A stretch of 64,000 bases of DNA from positions 1,961,001-2,025,000 of the forward strand of contig NZ_CP062229.1 in the NCBI RefSeq assembly GCF_024707545.1, written 5' to 3'. Below the pieces are notes generated by a model. The model ran no database searches and was not told the DNA's origin. It saw only the letters and a list, made by a program, of their open reading frames with translations. The stretch comes from Mesorhizobium onobrychidis (lineage in GTDB: Bacteria > Pseudomonadota > Alphaproteobacteria > Rhizobiales > Rhizobiaceae). Positions 18,292 to 27,290 of this stretch are shown piece by piece (the first letter of the stretch is position 1; each line of letters begins with the position of its first letter). Both the position numbers and the translations under genes were made by a program.

Positions 18292-19188
18292 ATGCGTAGG
18301 CGGGCAGGGGCCGGCACCGGCCGGCTAGAGTTCATCCCCCCAATGGAGCCCAAGCTGGTGGCCAAGCCGCCTGAAGGCGACGACTGGATTCACGAAATTA
18401 AGCTGGATGGCTACCGCGCCCAGATCATTATCAACAGCCCCGAGGATATCCGCGTCTATACCGAAACCGGTAAGGACTGGACGCGTAAATATCTGGGCAT
18501 CGTGGAAGCCGCGACGGAGCTTGAGGTCAAGAACGCCATCATCGACGGCGAGGCGGTCGTCACCGATAAGGCCGGTATGCCCGACTTCAACGCGCTCCAG
18601 AACGCCGTCCACAACAATCCCTATGGCATGTACCTCTGCGCATTCGACATTCTGCACCTGAACGGCCATGATCTGCGCGACATCGGCTGCAAGGCGCGCC
18701 GCGAGATTCTCTGCAGTTTCATCAAGCCGCACAGCCGGATCCAGTTCAGCGAGGCCATGCCTGGTGACGCGCAGTCGCTCTTCTATCTCGTCGAGCAGGT
18801 CGAGCTTGAGGGAATTGTCTCGAAGCGCGCCGACAGCAAATATCGCAGCGGCCCGACCTCGAACTGGCTGAAGACCAAGAGCTTCACGGTCGATGAATTC
18901 GAACTGCTGGGCGTCGAGCGCGAGCCCGGCGAGGCAGCCTTCGCCCTTTTGGCACAGCCCGGCACCGGGAAATATGTCGGTTCCGCCCTCATCAGCCTGG
19001 GCCGCGACATGAAGGAGCGGCTGTTGAAGCGGGTTCGGGAGCACGCCGGGCCGCCGCCAGAGGCCATGAAGAAACGGCCAGGGACACAATGGGTCAGGCC
19101 CGGGGTGAAGCTGCGCATCAAGCATCTTCGCGGCGACCACAGCCACATACGCAACGCATCGCTGCTGGGTTTCGGTGACGAGGGCTAG
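18292..19188 (+). CDS. Stand-alone ATP-dependent DNA ligase (LigD ligase domain)
   Basis: 298 residues. Nucleotidyltransferase motif I is EIKLDGYR (adenylated Lys37), then IIDGEAVV (motif III), AFDILHLNG (motif IV region), LEGIVSKRADSKYRSGPTSN (motif IV/V) and WLKTKSF; the C-terminal OB fold is included. This corresponds to the ligase module of LigD without its polymerase and phosphoesterase modules. Such proteins join DNA ends, often with Ku in NHEJ; no ku gene lies nearby. The first ATG is chosen because family members carry the preceding FIPPMEPKLV segment. Confidence 0.88.
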   Translation: MRRRAGAGTGRLEFIPPMEPKLVAKPPEGDDWIHEIKLDGYRAQIIINSPEDIRVYTETGKDWTRKYLGIVEAATELEVKNAIIDGEAVVTDKAGMPDFNALQNAVHNNPYGMYLCAFDILHLNGHDLRDIGCKARREILCSFIKPHSRIQFSEAMPGDAQSLFYLVEQVELEGIVSKRADSKYRSGPTSNWLKTKSFTVDEFELLGVEREPGEAAFALLAQPGTGKYVGSALISLGRDMKERLLKRVREHAGPPPEAMKKRPGTQWVRPGVKLRIKHLRGDHSHIRNASLLGFGDEG

Positions 19189-19326
19189 TGGTGAAAGTCT
19201 GACATTTGGTACCCCACGCGTGGAGCAGCTTAGGCTGAAAGAGGACGTTGCACGACAAATAAACCGCCTATCAGGCAACCACGGACCAGATGGAAGGTTA
19301 GCCCCGCAATCGCGCTCAGGGCGTCC

Positions 19327-20109
19327 TCAATACGCCCGAGTGAATCCGCCATCGTGTAGAATGTTCAAACCTGTCATGTGATCAGTAAGGGGCGACAACA
19401 ACCCCTCGACGACGACGGCTACTTCAGACGGCGTCCCATACTTTTTGAGTGGAATATTGTCGGTCTCGACCGCAATCCTTTCTTCAAACGTCACGCCTGC
19501 GTCCTGCGCTCGCCTGCCAATTGCATCCCGATACCAGGGCGACAGCGTGCCACCGAGTGAAAGAGTGTTCACATGAATACCCCTTTCGCCCAGAGCAAAG
19601 GCAAGCGTCTTCGCTTCTCCAAGCCAAGCGGTGCGGATGACGTTGGCGGTAGCGTAGTGGCTAAGAACCTGAGCCGAAGAAATGCCGGAAATGATTACGA
19701 CCTTGCAGCGACGGCCTGCTTCAGGGGCCGGTTCCATCCGAGAGATAGCCGACTTCAACAGGGACAACGGCCCAACGAAGCTTGTCTGAAACAGCGTTCG
19801 CCAGACCTCTGGCTCGGGCATAGGGTCAGCGGATGAATGCGGTTGGGGCGGCATAAGAACGACCCCATCGAGCTTGAGGCCCGACGTGGCGAGGTGTCGA
19901 TCAAACTCGCCCAACGCGACATCGGATGCCATATCAACCGGTATAGCTTCATGCGAACCGTCGGTTGGTGCAGGCAGGGTCGAAGCCAGCGACTCAAGCC
20001 GCACCTGATTGCGGGCCGCTACAATCAGACGAGCGCCACCGGCCGCAAGCCGTTCGCAAATTGCTTGCCCGATCCCACCCGTTGCCCCAGTCACAAGTAT
20101 GGTCGACAT
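19327..20109 (-). CDS. Short-chain dehydrogenase/reductase, atypical active site
   Basis: 260 residues from the ATG at 20109. Cofactor motif TGATGGIGQAIC at the N-terminus and a full-length Rossmann fold (SLGGTLSPWY, NILHDGGFTRAY at the C-terminus). The usual NNAG is replaced by VVLMPPQP, and the usual Y-x3-K reads SHYATANVIR, so the lysine is missing. It may bind a nucleotide without acting as a standard SDR. The MITE-like element at 20192 begins 83 bp upstream of its start. Confidence 0.82.
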   Translation of the reverse strand: MSTILVTGATGGIGQAICERLAAGGARLIVAARNQVRLESLASTLPAPTDGSHEAIPVDMASDVALGEFDRHLATSGLKLDGVVLMPPQPHSSADPMPEPEVWRTLFQTSFVGPLSLLKSAISRMEPAPEAGRRCKVVIISGISSAQVLSHYATANVIRTAWLGEAKTLAFALGERGIHVNTLSLGGTLSPWYRDAIGRRAQDAGVTFEERIAVETDNIPLKKYGTPSEVAVVVEGLLSPLTDHMTGLNILHDGGFTRAY

Positions 20110-20191
20110 CACACCACCCCGCCAGTTTCGAGCACTGTACCCTGGTATCTCTGGAAAGCCATTGGCACCCCCGGCTATGGGGCAGTTTCTT

Positions 20192-20406
20192 GAATTACGG
20201 TGACAGTGCGCCTTTTTTCCCCGCCTGCCGCGTTTTCCCGATTTAACGGCTTTTCCGGTTTGCTCGGCAATCCGGCCCAGAAGTGCTTCAATGCCCACTG
20301 GCCGCCCCGATGCCGACATCGGCGCGGCAATGCAAATCGAGCCATGCGTTCAACACGCGGCGACAGCCGAGCAAACATGGCAAAAAGTGCACTGTCACCG
20401 CAATTC
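20192..20406. mobile_element. 215-bp MITE-like element with imperfect terminal inverted repeats
   Basis: The ends are inverted copies: GAATTACGGTGACAGTGC (20192-20209) and, read on the other strand, GAATTGCGGTGACAGTGC (20406-20389), followed on both sides by a C/T-rich run; about 22 of the outer 26 bp match. The interior has no convincing gene. It lies between two minus-strand genes. Size, ends and lack of coding capacity fit a non-autonomous element; no target-site duplication was confirmed. Confidence 0.6.
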
Positions 20407-20449
20407 CTTGGCGACGCATCCCGGTCCAATATGGATCATCATCGCTTGC

Positions 20450-21115
20450 TCAAACTGGTCTAAGGAGGAGTTCTCTTGCCAAATGGACCACGCGGTTCCG
20501 CTCAGACGTGGGCCAGCCCTGAGGATGACGCGTCTCGATGGCGAGCGCTCCCTCGGACGTGGCAGTTAGCTTGGTGTGGCCGTCGCGAAATCCAAGTGTC
20601 CGACTCTTATAACCAAGGTCTTCCAGCAATGAAGCAATCGTTGCCCCGCAATACCCTGAAGTTGCGAAGAGGATGACGTGGGGGGCGAGGAATGCAACCT
20701 CCTCTTTCAATGCCTGTAGGTGAGGCTCCGCAATAGGTGGCCAACGATGCGCTGGCGGCGGCCTTGAACCGCCGACCTCATCCATTTTGCAAATGTTCGT
20801 CCAAGCGATGCGGCGGCGAGACGGATCGATGAGATCGACCATTTGCCAGAAGGCCGACTTATTTCTCTTTTCGACCATCCACTTGGTAGACGCGGCCCCG
20901 CTCGCAGTCTGGTTGGTGTTTGAACCTACGAGCGTGCCTAGTGGTCCCGCGCTCTTTCCGACGTAAAGCAATGCCAAATTGCTTGTCGGATCATATTCAG
21001 GGCCGACGCCGGTCGCAAACACTCCGGGCGATGCCCAGCCTTGCTTAACGGCCACACGGTTGCATTCAGTAAGCTGTTTCCAAGTTGCGTCACTGATAGG
21101 CAACTTCCTTGACAT
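20450..21115 (-). CDS. Hypothetical protein
   Basis: 221 residues, soluble. Segments that stand out are SNLALLYVGKSAGPLGTLVG, HVILFATSGYCGATIASLLE and ETRHPQGWPTSERNRV. The glycine-rich N-terminal loop and the late HPQ motif are loosely reminiscent of uracil-DNA-glycosylase-fold proteins, but the diagnostic motifs are not convincing. No partner gene nearby. Treated as unknown. Confidence 0.6.
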   Translation of the reverse strand: MSRKLPISDATWKQLTECNRVAVKQGWASPGVFATGVGPEYDPTSNLALLYVGKSAGPLGTLVGSNTNQTASGAASTKWMVEKRNKSAFWQMVDLIDPSRRRIAWTNICKMDEVGGSRPPPAHRWPPIAEPHLQALKEEVAFLAPHVILFATSGYCGATIASLLEDLGYKSRTLGFRDGHTKLTATSEGALAIETRHPQGWPTSERNRVVHLARELLLRPV

Positions 21116-21251
21116 GAGAAATCCCCCAGCGTTCCGCTATTAAGAGCGCTCCGCCTGAGAGGCAGTCAAGTAGCCGGAAGATTTGCTGCGGCCAGACGTT
21201 CTGTTTCAAAACTGGCGAGACGGCATTCGGGTACCCCATTGTGAAATTGGC

Positions 21252-21341
21252 TGGCGGAGAGAGCGGGATTCGAACCCGCGTTACGGTCTCCCGTAAACAC
21301 ACTTTCCAGGCGTGCGCCTTCAACCACTCGGCCACCTCTCC
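21252..21341 (-). tRNA. tRNA-Ser (anticodon GGA)
   Basis: 90 nt including encoded CCA. Acceptor stem GGAGAGG/TCTCTCC with G discriminator, anticodon loop CTGGAAA (GGA, reads UCC/UCU), long variable arm as expected for serine, and a T-loop of TTCGAAT. Normal, well-formed gene, in contrast to the tRNA array at the right end. Confidence 0.97.
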
Positions 21342-21762
21342 GTCTTGGCATTTCGCGTCGGCCGGTTTCGCCGCGCGGGTTGGGGAGATGCGTCTCCCTT
21401 GGGGATTGCGGTCCGGAACTCCGCACCGTGGGGGCCATCAACCAGCGGACACCCTTTTCCCCGCACCTGAACCGTCAAAGCAACAGGTGCGGGGCTCATC
21501 TAGTCGATCCGGTGCCGAATGCCAAGACATAACGGCACTCTATTCGCTTTGCCGGATAGGGATGCTCTGTCCATGCCACCAGCGCTGCCCTGGTAGCCGA
21601 TCGCCGCGATCGGCGGCCGCGTCTTTGCCGACTGGCGCCTCAGTGGCGCAAACTGGCGGCGTAGGTTCAACTTCGCGTGTCGCGATTGCGGATAAAGCGC
21701 GCAGACCCTATTTATCAGGCCGATACAGACATCTGATAAGCTTCCGGGGAGGTAAGGTCTGG
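21342..21762. other. Intergenic region between tRNA-Ser and the small membrane gene
   Basis: About 420 bp without a convincing gene. It contains a TATCAG-N14-CTGATA dyad at 21713-21738, 25 bp before the next start codon, which may be part of that gene's control region. Confidence 0.4.
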
Positions 21763-22080
21763 ATGTTCCGCTCCGTCTTCCGTCTCGCGGCGCTGGTTGC
21801 GCTTTCGGTTTCCGTCATCATGGCGGTGGTCGACGCGACGCGGTCGGTGGCGGCCTCCGCGCTGGTCATGACCCCGCTCAACACGAGCTGGCTCGCCGTC
21901 TCGCCGGATACGCGAAGCGCCTTCGAAGGCTTCGTCCGCGACAAGCTTGGCCCGCTGCTGTGGGACGGCGCCATCGCCTGGGTGCTCAACCAGCCAGGTT
22001 TCGCCGTGTTTGCGGTGGTTGCCTTCATTCTCTACTTGATCGGCTACAGGCGGGAGCGGCCGACCGGGCGGTTCGCCTAG
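21763..22080 (+). CDS. Small two-helix membrane protein
   Basis: 105 residues from the ATG at 21763, which has a good SD (ggggaggt). One hydrophobic segment near the N-terminus ([18 protein letters not shown]) and one near the C-terminus ([19 protein letters not shown]), with a polar loop between. I recognise the pattern as a conserved rhizobial membrane protein but know no function. It ends 82 bp before msrA. Confidence 0.75.
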   Translation: MFRSVFRLAALVALSVSVIMAVVDATRSVAASALVMTPLNTSWLAVSPDTRSAFEGFVRDKLGPLLWDGAIAWVLNQPGFAVFAVVAFILYLIGYRRERPTGRFA

Positions 22081-22096
22081 ACTTGATGATTTGTTG

Positions 22097-22151
22097 TTGA
22101 TGACCTTCTGGCGTCCCCAAAACAAAGAGAAAGCCCCAAACAAAGAGAAAG
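22097..22151 (+). repeat. Tandem duplication ahead of the msrA ribosome-binding site
   Basis: The leader repeats a purine-rich unit twice in tandem (about CCCCAAACAAAGAGAAAG, 18-19 bp), ending immediately before the msrA SD (gggag). One of several short tandem duplications near start codons in this window. Confidence 0.6.
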
Positions 22152-22162
22152 GGAGACCGCAC

Positions 22163-22825
22163 ATGTTTCTCAGCGACATGCTGAACAAGAAACTCAATCT
22201 GCCGAAGCCTGCCGAGGCGCTGCCGGGCCGGGCCAAGCCTATCCCAACGGCATCCAAGCACTTCGTCTCGAAGCGGCCGCTCAAGGGGCCGTATCCCGAG
22301 GGGCTGGAGACGGCGATGTTCGGGCTGGGCTGCTTCTGGGGCGCCGAACGCCTGTTCTGGCAGGCCGAGGGTGTCTGGGTCACGGCCGTCGGCTATGCCG
22401 GCGGCGTCACCCCCAACCCGACTTACCAGGAAACTTGCACCGGCCTTACCGGCCATGCCGAAGTCGTGCTCGTCGTCTTCGACCCGAAGATCGTCTCCTA
22501 TGCACAGCTTCTGAAGCTGTTCTGGGAAAGCCACGACCCGACGCAAGGCATGCGCCAGGGCAACGATGTCGGCACCACCTACCGCTCGGCGATCTATACG
22601 TTCGGTGATGCGCAATACCAGGCGGCGATCGCCTCGCGCGACGCCTACGAGGCCTCGTTGCACGGCGCCGGCCGCGGCAAGATCACCACCGAGATCGCGC
22701 CGGCACCGGAATTCTATTTCGCCGAGGAAGACCACCAGCAATATCTGGCGAAGAATCCCTACGGTTATTGCAATCTGCAGGGCACCGGCGTCGCCTGCGC
22801 CATCTCGGCTGCCGTCTCCGCTTGA
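22163..22825 (+). CDS. msrA: Peptide-methionine (S)-S-oxide reductase
   Basis: 220 residues from the ATG at 22163. Active-site motif GCFWG with catalytic Cys57, then [20 protein letters not shown] and [12 protein letters not shown], all typical of MsrA. C-terminal [11 protein letters not shown] supplies candidate resolving cysteines. It reduces methionine-S-sulfoxide in proteins using thioredoxin. The N-terminal extension of about 50 residues is common in rhizobial MsrA. Cytoplasmic. Confidence 0.97.
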   Translation: MFLSDMLNKKLNLPKPAEALPGRAKPIPTASKHFVSKRPLKGPYPEGLETAMFGLGCFWGAERLFWQAEGVWVTAVGYAGGVTPNPTYQETCTGLTGHAEVVLVVFDPKIVSYAQLLKLFWESHDPTQGMRQGNDVGTTYRSAIYTFGDAQYQAAIASRDAYEASLHGAGRGKITTEIAPAPEFYFAEEDHQQYLAKNPYGYCNLQGTGVACAISAAVSA

Positions 22826-22849
22826 GGCCTTTGGCGAGACGATGATCGG

Positions 22850-22870
22850 TGGCGCCGGGATGCGGCGCCA
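22850..22870 (+). terminator. Likely msrA terminator
   Basis: TGGCGCC-gggatgc-GGCGCCA followed by cagcTTTTcc, 25 bp past the msrA stop. Short T-run, so moderate confidence. Confidence 0.55.
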
Positions 22871-22887
22871 CAGCTTTTCCAAGAGGT

Positions 22888-22908
22888 CAAAATTCCGCGT
22901 GAATTTTG
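22888..22908. promoter_or_regulatory. Dyad upstream of the nucleoside-binding protein gene
   Basis: CAAAATTC-CGCGT-GAATTTTG, a perfect 8-bp inverted repeat 128 bp before the BMP gene start. AT-rich symmetric sites of this kind are often operators; no matching regulator gene is in the window. Confidence 0.35.
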
Positions 22909-23035
22909 TTTCGGGCCGTGCCAGATTGGCCCGAAGCGGGAGGAAGACACTCCTGTCTGATGTCGCATGCCTGCCGGAGAACCGGGCAGGCAGGCGGTGC
23001 ATAACGGAAAAAATAACCGACAGGGTGTGGATCAC

Positions 23036-24025
23036 ATGAAACGTATCGTTCTCGGCCTCCTGGCCGCAACTGCGATGGTTCTTCCGGCCTTCGCCGCGGA
23101 CATTCAGCCAGCACTTCTCTACGATCTCGGCGGCAAGTTCGACAAGTCGTTCAACGAAGCGTCCTATAATGGCGCCGAAAAGTTCAAGGCCGAAACCGGC
23201 ATCGCCTATGTGGAATTCGAGGTCTCAAACGCGACCCAGCGCGAGCAGGCACTGCGCCGTTTCGCCGAGGACGGCCGCAATCCGATCGCCATGGCGGGCT
23301 TCTCCTGGGCAGATGCGCTGGAGAAGATCGCCGTCGAGTTTCCCGAGACCAAGTTCGCCATCATCGACATGGTCGTCGACAAACCCAATGTCCGCTCCGT
23401 CGTCTACAAGGAGCAGGAAGGCTCCTACCTCGTCGGGGTGATGGCGGCGATGGCCTCGAAGACCAAAAAGGTCGGCTTCATCGGCGGCATGGACATTCCG
23501 CTGATCCGCCGATTCGGCTGCGGTTATGTCGGTGGAGCCAAGGCGGCCGGCGCGACCGATGTCATCCAGAACATGACCGGCGACACGCCGGCAGCCTGGA
23601 ACGATCCGGCCAAAGGCGGCGAGATCGCCAAGACGCAGATCGACCAGGGCGCCGACGTGATCTACGCAGCGGCAGGCGGCACCGGTGTCGGCGTGTTGCA
23701 GGCAGCGGCCGACGGCGGCAAGCTCGGCATCGGCGTCGATTCCAACCAGAACGGCCTGCAGCCCGGCAAGGTGCTGACCTCGATGGTCAAGCGCGTCGAC
23801 GTTGCCGTCTACAACACCTTCATGGACGCCAAGAACGACAAGTTCACCGGCGGCATCAACGATCTCGGCCTCAAGGAGGGCGGTGTCGACTACGCCATGG
23901 ACGACAACAACAAGGCGCTTGTCGACGACGCGATGAAGGCGGCGGTCGAAAAGGCCAAGGCCGACATCATCGCCGGTACCATCAAGGTGCACGACTACAT
24001 GTCGGACAATGCCTGCCCGTATTGA
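23036..24025 (+). CDS. BMP-family ABC transporter substrate-binding protein (nucleoside)
   Basis: 329 residues with a signal peptide (MKRIVLGLLAATAMVLPAFA). Mature protein of the BMP/PnrA/TmpC family: LLYDLGGKFDKSFNEASYNG, KKVGFIGGMDIPLIRRFGCG, DVIYAAAGGTGVGVLQAAAD. These proteins bind purine nucleosides or related compounds in the periplasm. The ABC ATPase and permeases begin 600 bp downstream, with slyX on the opposite strand between; a terminator directly follows this gene, so it is probably expressed at a higher level as a separate unit. Confidence 0.95.
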   Translation: MKRIVLGLLAATAMVLPAFAADIQPALLYDLGGKFDKSFNEASYNGAEKFKAETGIAYVEFEVSNATQREQALRRFAEDGRNPIAMAGFSWADALEKIAVEFPETKFAIIDMVVDKPNVRSVVYKEQEGSYLVGVMAAMASKTKKVGFIGGMDIPLIRRFGCGYVGGAKAAGATDVIQNMTGDTPAAWNDPAKGGEIAKTQIDQGADVIYAAAGGTGVGVLQAAADGGKLGIGVDSNQNGLQPGKVLTSMVKRVDVAVYNTFMDAKNDKFTGGINDLGLKEGGVDYAMDDNNKALVDDAMKAAVEKAKADIIAGTIKVHDYMSDNACPY

Positions 24026-24050
24026 TCGCGAGATTGCCGATCTGATCGAA

Positions 24051-24084
24051 GCCGCCGGGTGAAAACCCGGCGGCTTTGCTTTCT
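24051..24084 (+). terminator. Intrinsic terminator after the binding-protein gene
   Basis: GCCGCCGGGT-GAAA-ACCCGGCGGC followed by tttgctttct: a perfect 10-bp stem with a GNRA tetraloop and T-rich tail, 26 bp past the stop. It separates the binding protein from the transporter genes and may also face slyX. Confidence 0.92.
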
Positions 24085-24092
24085 CCGTAGGC

Positions 24093-24302
24093 TCACCAAT
24101 GCGGCGGCTTGGTCACCGGTACGTCGGATGCAGCCTGCTCCTCCAGCGCCAGGAATCGGTCGGTCAGCGCATCGAGCTTGCGCTGCATGCGCTCGATCAC
24201 CTTCCACTGCTCGGCGATCTGGTCGGACAGTTCCTCGATGGTCTTCTCCTGCTCGGCGGCGCGGATTTCCAGCGTCGTCAGCCGGTCGGCGGGCATGGTC
24301 AT
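24093..24302 (-). CDS. slyX: SlyX family coiled-coil protein
   Basis: 69 residues from the ATG at 24302 (a second in-frame ATG is two codons downstream). A continuous coiled coil: RLTTLEIRAAEQEKTIEELS, DQIAEQWKVIERMQRKLDAL, with the typical C-terminal xxPPHW. SlyX is a widespread small cytoplasmic protein of unclear function. It lies antisense between the BMP gene and the ABC ATPase gene. Confidence 0.88.
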   Translation of the reverse strand: MTMPADRLTTLEIRAAEQEKTIEELSDQIAEQWKVIERMQRKLDALTDRFLALEEQAASDVPVTKPPHW

Positions 24303-24423
24303 CTGAAAAACCTCGGTTTCTTGCTGCGCGACTCTCAAGAGATGCGAATTTCGAGATTCGCCACATTAGAGCGACATGCGTCCAATCGGACGCCCCAACT
24401 ACCCTCTAACACTTACGATCTTC

Positions 24424-24467
24424 GCATCGTGCTTTCCGAAAATCGAATCCGGTTTTCGGGCCGGTGC
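24424..24467. repeat. 44-bp rhizobial palindromic repeat
   Basis: GCATCGTGCTTTCCGAAAA at the left pairs with TTTTCGGGCCGGTGC at the right; the inner CCGAAAA/TTTTCGG arms are perfect. Same family as the copies at 28263-28387 and 61413-61456 (GCATNRN...NYNATGC ends around a CCGAAAA...CCGGTTTTCGG core). Confidence 0.75.
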
Positions 24468-24620
24468 AATAGCGAATGTGAAGGTTGCGGCACGTTCGAA
24501 ATTGACAAGCGCGCGGGGATTTGTCGAGAGTGAACGCTGCTCCGGCCAATTGGCACAGACGGGGTGTCATGCTAGGCGTTTTGACCAAGCGATAAAAAAA
24601 TAAAAAGTGGGACAGGCTGC

Positions 24621-26153
24621 ATGGCGCAAGCCGCAATCGAGCTGATCGGCATTGACAAGAGTTTTGGCGCCGTGCGCGCCAATCGCGACATCAACCTGGA
24701 GATCGTGCGCGGCACCATCCACGGCATCGTCGGCGAGAACGGCGCCGGCAAGTCGACGCTGATGTCGATCCTCTACGGTTTCTACCAGGCCGACAGCGGC
24801 GAGATCCGCGTCGGTGGCCAGCCGGCGTCGATCAAGTCGCCAAACGACGCCATCGCGCTCGGCATCGGCATGGTGCATCAGCATTTCATGCTGGTCGACA
24901 ATTTCACGGTGCTGGAAAACGTCATTCTCGGCGCTGAAAGCGATGCGCTGCTGAAGAAGAGCATCGCCAAGGCGCGGTCGGAGCTGGAACGGCTCGAGCG
25001 CGAATACGGGCTGGAGGTCGATCCCGATGCGATCATCGAGGAATTGCCGGTCGGGCTGCAGCAGCGTGTCGAAATCCTCAAGGCGCTGTATCGCGGCGCC
25101 GAGATCCTGATCCTCGATGAGCCGACAGGCGTGCTCACCCCGGCTGAGGCCAACCATCTGTTCCGCATCCTCAAGCAGCTGAAGGAGCAGGGCAAAACGA
25201 TCGTGCTGATCACCCACAAGCTGCGCGAGATCATGGCGATCACCGACACGGTTTCGGTCATGCGCCAGGGCACGATGGTGGCGACTAGGGAGACCAGGAA
25301 GACCACCGTCGAGGAGCTGGCCGAGCTGATGGTCGGGCGGCGCGTGCTGCTCAGGGTCGAGAAGGGCGAGGCGGAAGCCGGCGGCGTCAAGCTCGCGGTC
25401 AAGAACCTGACGGTGAAGGATTCCCGCGGCGTCACCATGGTCGACGACATCTCCTTCGATGTGCGCGCCGGCGAGATCGTCGGCATCGCCGGCGTCGCCG
25501 GCAACGGGCAATCCGAAACGCTCGAGGCGATTTCCGGCATCAGGCGCGCCGTCTCGGGCTCCGTCATGCTCGACGGCAAGCCGATCGATCTAACCGGGGC
25601 CGCCGATCCCGGCGAACTGCGCGACCGCGGTCTCGCCCATGTGCCGGAAGACCGTCATCATGTCGGGCTGGTGCTGGCCTTCGAGGAGAACGAGAATTCG
25701 ATCCTCGGCTATCACGACGATCCCCGCTACCTGAAAGGGCCGTTCCTCAACATCGACGCCATCCGCGACGAGGCCAGGGACAAGATCACCAAATACGACA
25801 TCCGCCCGGCGGACTGCCGGCTCAAGACCGCGAATTTCTCCGGCGGCAACCAGCAGAAGATCGTGCTGGCGCGGGAAATGGAACAGGATCCGGGCGTGCT
25901 GATCGTCGGCCAGCCGACGCGCGGCGTCGACGTCGGCGCCATCGAATTCATCCACAAGCGGCTCATTGCCATGCGCGACCAGGGCAAGGCGGTGCTGGTG
26001 GTATCGGTCGAGCTCGACGAGATCCGCTCGCTCTCCGACCGCATCCTGGTGATGTTTGCCGGCCGCATCGTCGGCGAGCGCGGCCCGGAGGCGACCGAAG
26101 GCGAGCTTGGACTGCTGATGGCCGGCGTCGAGCACCGGGAGGCGGCTGAATGA
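24621..26153 (+). CDS. ABC transporter ATPase, two NBDs (nucleoside uptake)
   Basis: 510 residues, a fused double ATPase of the sugar/nucleoside (RbsA/NupA) type. First domain: Walker A GENGAGKST at residues 38-46, signature-like LPVGLQQRVEI, Walker B ILILDEPTGVLTPAE. Second domain keeps SGGNQQKIVLARE but has a degenerate Walker A (GVAGNGQSE), as usual in this family. It powers import through the two permeases downstream; the next gene overlaps it by 4 bp (ATGA). Confidence 0.96.
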   Translation: MAQAAIELIGIDKSFGAVRANRDINLEIVRGTIHGIVGENGAGKSTLMSILYGFYQADSGEIRVGGQPASIKSPNDAIALGIGMVHQHFMLVDNFTVLENVILGAESDALLKKSIAKARSELERLEREYGLEVDPDAIIEELPVGLQQRVEILKALYRGAEILILDEPTGVLTPAEANHLFRILKQLKEQGKTIVLITHKLREIMAITDTVSVMRQGTMVATRETRKTTVEELAELMVGRRVLLRVEKGEAEAGGVKLAVKNLTVKDSRGVTMVDDISFDVRAGEIVGIAGVAGNGQSETLEAISGIRRAVSGSVMLDGKPIDLTGAADPGELRDRGLAHVPEDRHHVGLVLAFEENENSILGYHDDPRYLKGPFLNIDAIRDEARDKITKYDIRPADCRLKTANFSGGNQQKIVLAREMEQDPGVLIVGQPTRGVDVGAIEFIHKRLIAMRDQGKAVLVVSVELDEIRSLSDRILVMFAGRIVGERGPEATEGELGLLMAGVEHREAAE

Positions 26154-27289
26154 GTACGCCTTATGCCAAGCTGCCGGCCTGGGCGGATTACGGGCTGATC
26201 CCGGTGATCAATCTCGCCGTTGCCTTCGTCGTCGCCGGCTTCGTCGTGCTACTGGTTGGCGAAAATCCGTTCCGCGCTGCCGCCGTTCTGGTCGAGGGCG
26301 CCTTCGGCCGTGGGCAAGGCATTGCGTTCACGCTTTTCTACGCCACCACCTTCATCTTCAGCGGGCTGTCGGTGGCGGTTGCGGCGCATTGCGGTCTGTT
26401 CAACATCGGTGGCGAGGGCCAGGGCTATATCGCCGGTCTCGGCATCGGCATCGTCTGCCTGGCCTTCGACAGCGTGCTGCCATGGTGGCTCACCTTCCCG
26501 CTGGCGATCATCGCCGCCGCGGCGATGGGGGCGCTGTGGGCGCTGATCCCGGCCTATCTGCAGGCCAAGCGCGGTTCGCACATCGTCATCACCACCATCA
26601 TGTTCAATTTCATCGCTGCCAGCGTCATGGTCTACGCACTGGTCGGATTCTTGAAGCCGCCCGGCTCCATGGCGCCGCAGACGCGTACCTTCCTAGAAGG
26701 CGCGCAACTGCCGAAGCTCAACTGGGTCATCGAGTTGTTCGGCGCCAAGATCCGTTCGGCGCCATTCAACATCAGCTTCCTGCTGGCGCTGGCCATGGCC
26801 TTTCTGGTCTGGGTGCTGATCTGGCGCACCAGGCTCGGCTACGAGATGCGCACCTACGGCCACAGCTCGAAAGCGGCGCGCTATGCCGGCATTTCGGAAA
26901 CCCGCATCATCATCGTGGCCATGATGATTTCGGGCGCGCTGGCCGGCATGATGGCGCTCAACCCGACGATGGGCGATCAGCACAATGTCGCGCTCGAATT
27001 CGTTTCGGGCGCCGGTTTCGTCGGCATCGCCGTGGCGCTGATGGGGCGCCTCCACCCGGTCGGCATCGTGCTCGCCGCAATATTGTTCGGCATGCTCTAC
27101 CAGGGCGGCGCCGAGCTCGCCTTCGAGATGCCGGCGATCAGCCGCGACATGATCGTCATCATCCAGGGCCTGGTCATCCTGTTCGCCGGCGCGCTCGAGC
27201 ACATGTTCCGGCCCTATGTCCAGGCGCTGTTCGCCTCGCTCAGCCCGAGATCTGTCGGCATGGAAGCGATCAAGGGGAAAGGTGCCTGA
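26150..27289 (+). CDS. ABC transporter permease (nucleoside), first subunit
   Basis: 379 residues, about ten membrane helices, BPD_transp_2 family. Conserved GLFNIGGEGQGYIAGLG near the N-terminus and ISETRIIIVAMMISGALAGM in the coupling-helix region. Pairs with the next gene to form the membrane channel for nucleosides. Confidence 0.95.
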   Translation: MSTPYAKLPAWADYGLIPVINLAVAFVVAGFVVLLVGENPFRAAAVLVEGAFGRGQGIAFTLFYATTFIFSGLSVAVAAHCGLFNIGGEGQGYIAGLGIGIVCLAFDSVLPWWLTFPLAIIAAAAMGALWALIPAYLQAKRGSHIVITTIMFNFIAASVMVYALVGFLKPPGSMAPQTRTFLEGAQLPKLNWVIELFGAKIRSAPFNISFLLALAMAFLVWVLIWRTRLGYEMRTYGHSSKAARYAGISETRIIIVAMMISGALAGMMALNPTMGDQHNVALEFVSGAGFVGIAVALMGRLHPVGIVLAAILFGMLYQGGAELAFEMPAISRDMIVIIQGLVILFAGALEHMFRPYVQALFASLSPRSVGMEAIKGKGA

Positions 27290-27290
27290 G

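Noticed and set aside
24051..24084. Riboswitch or regulatory RNA between the binding protein and slyX
   Set aside because: The structure is fully explained by a standard GNRA-looped terminator.
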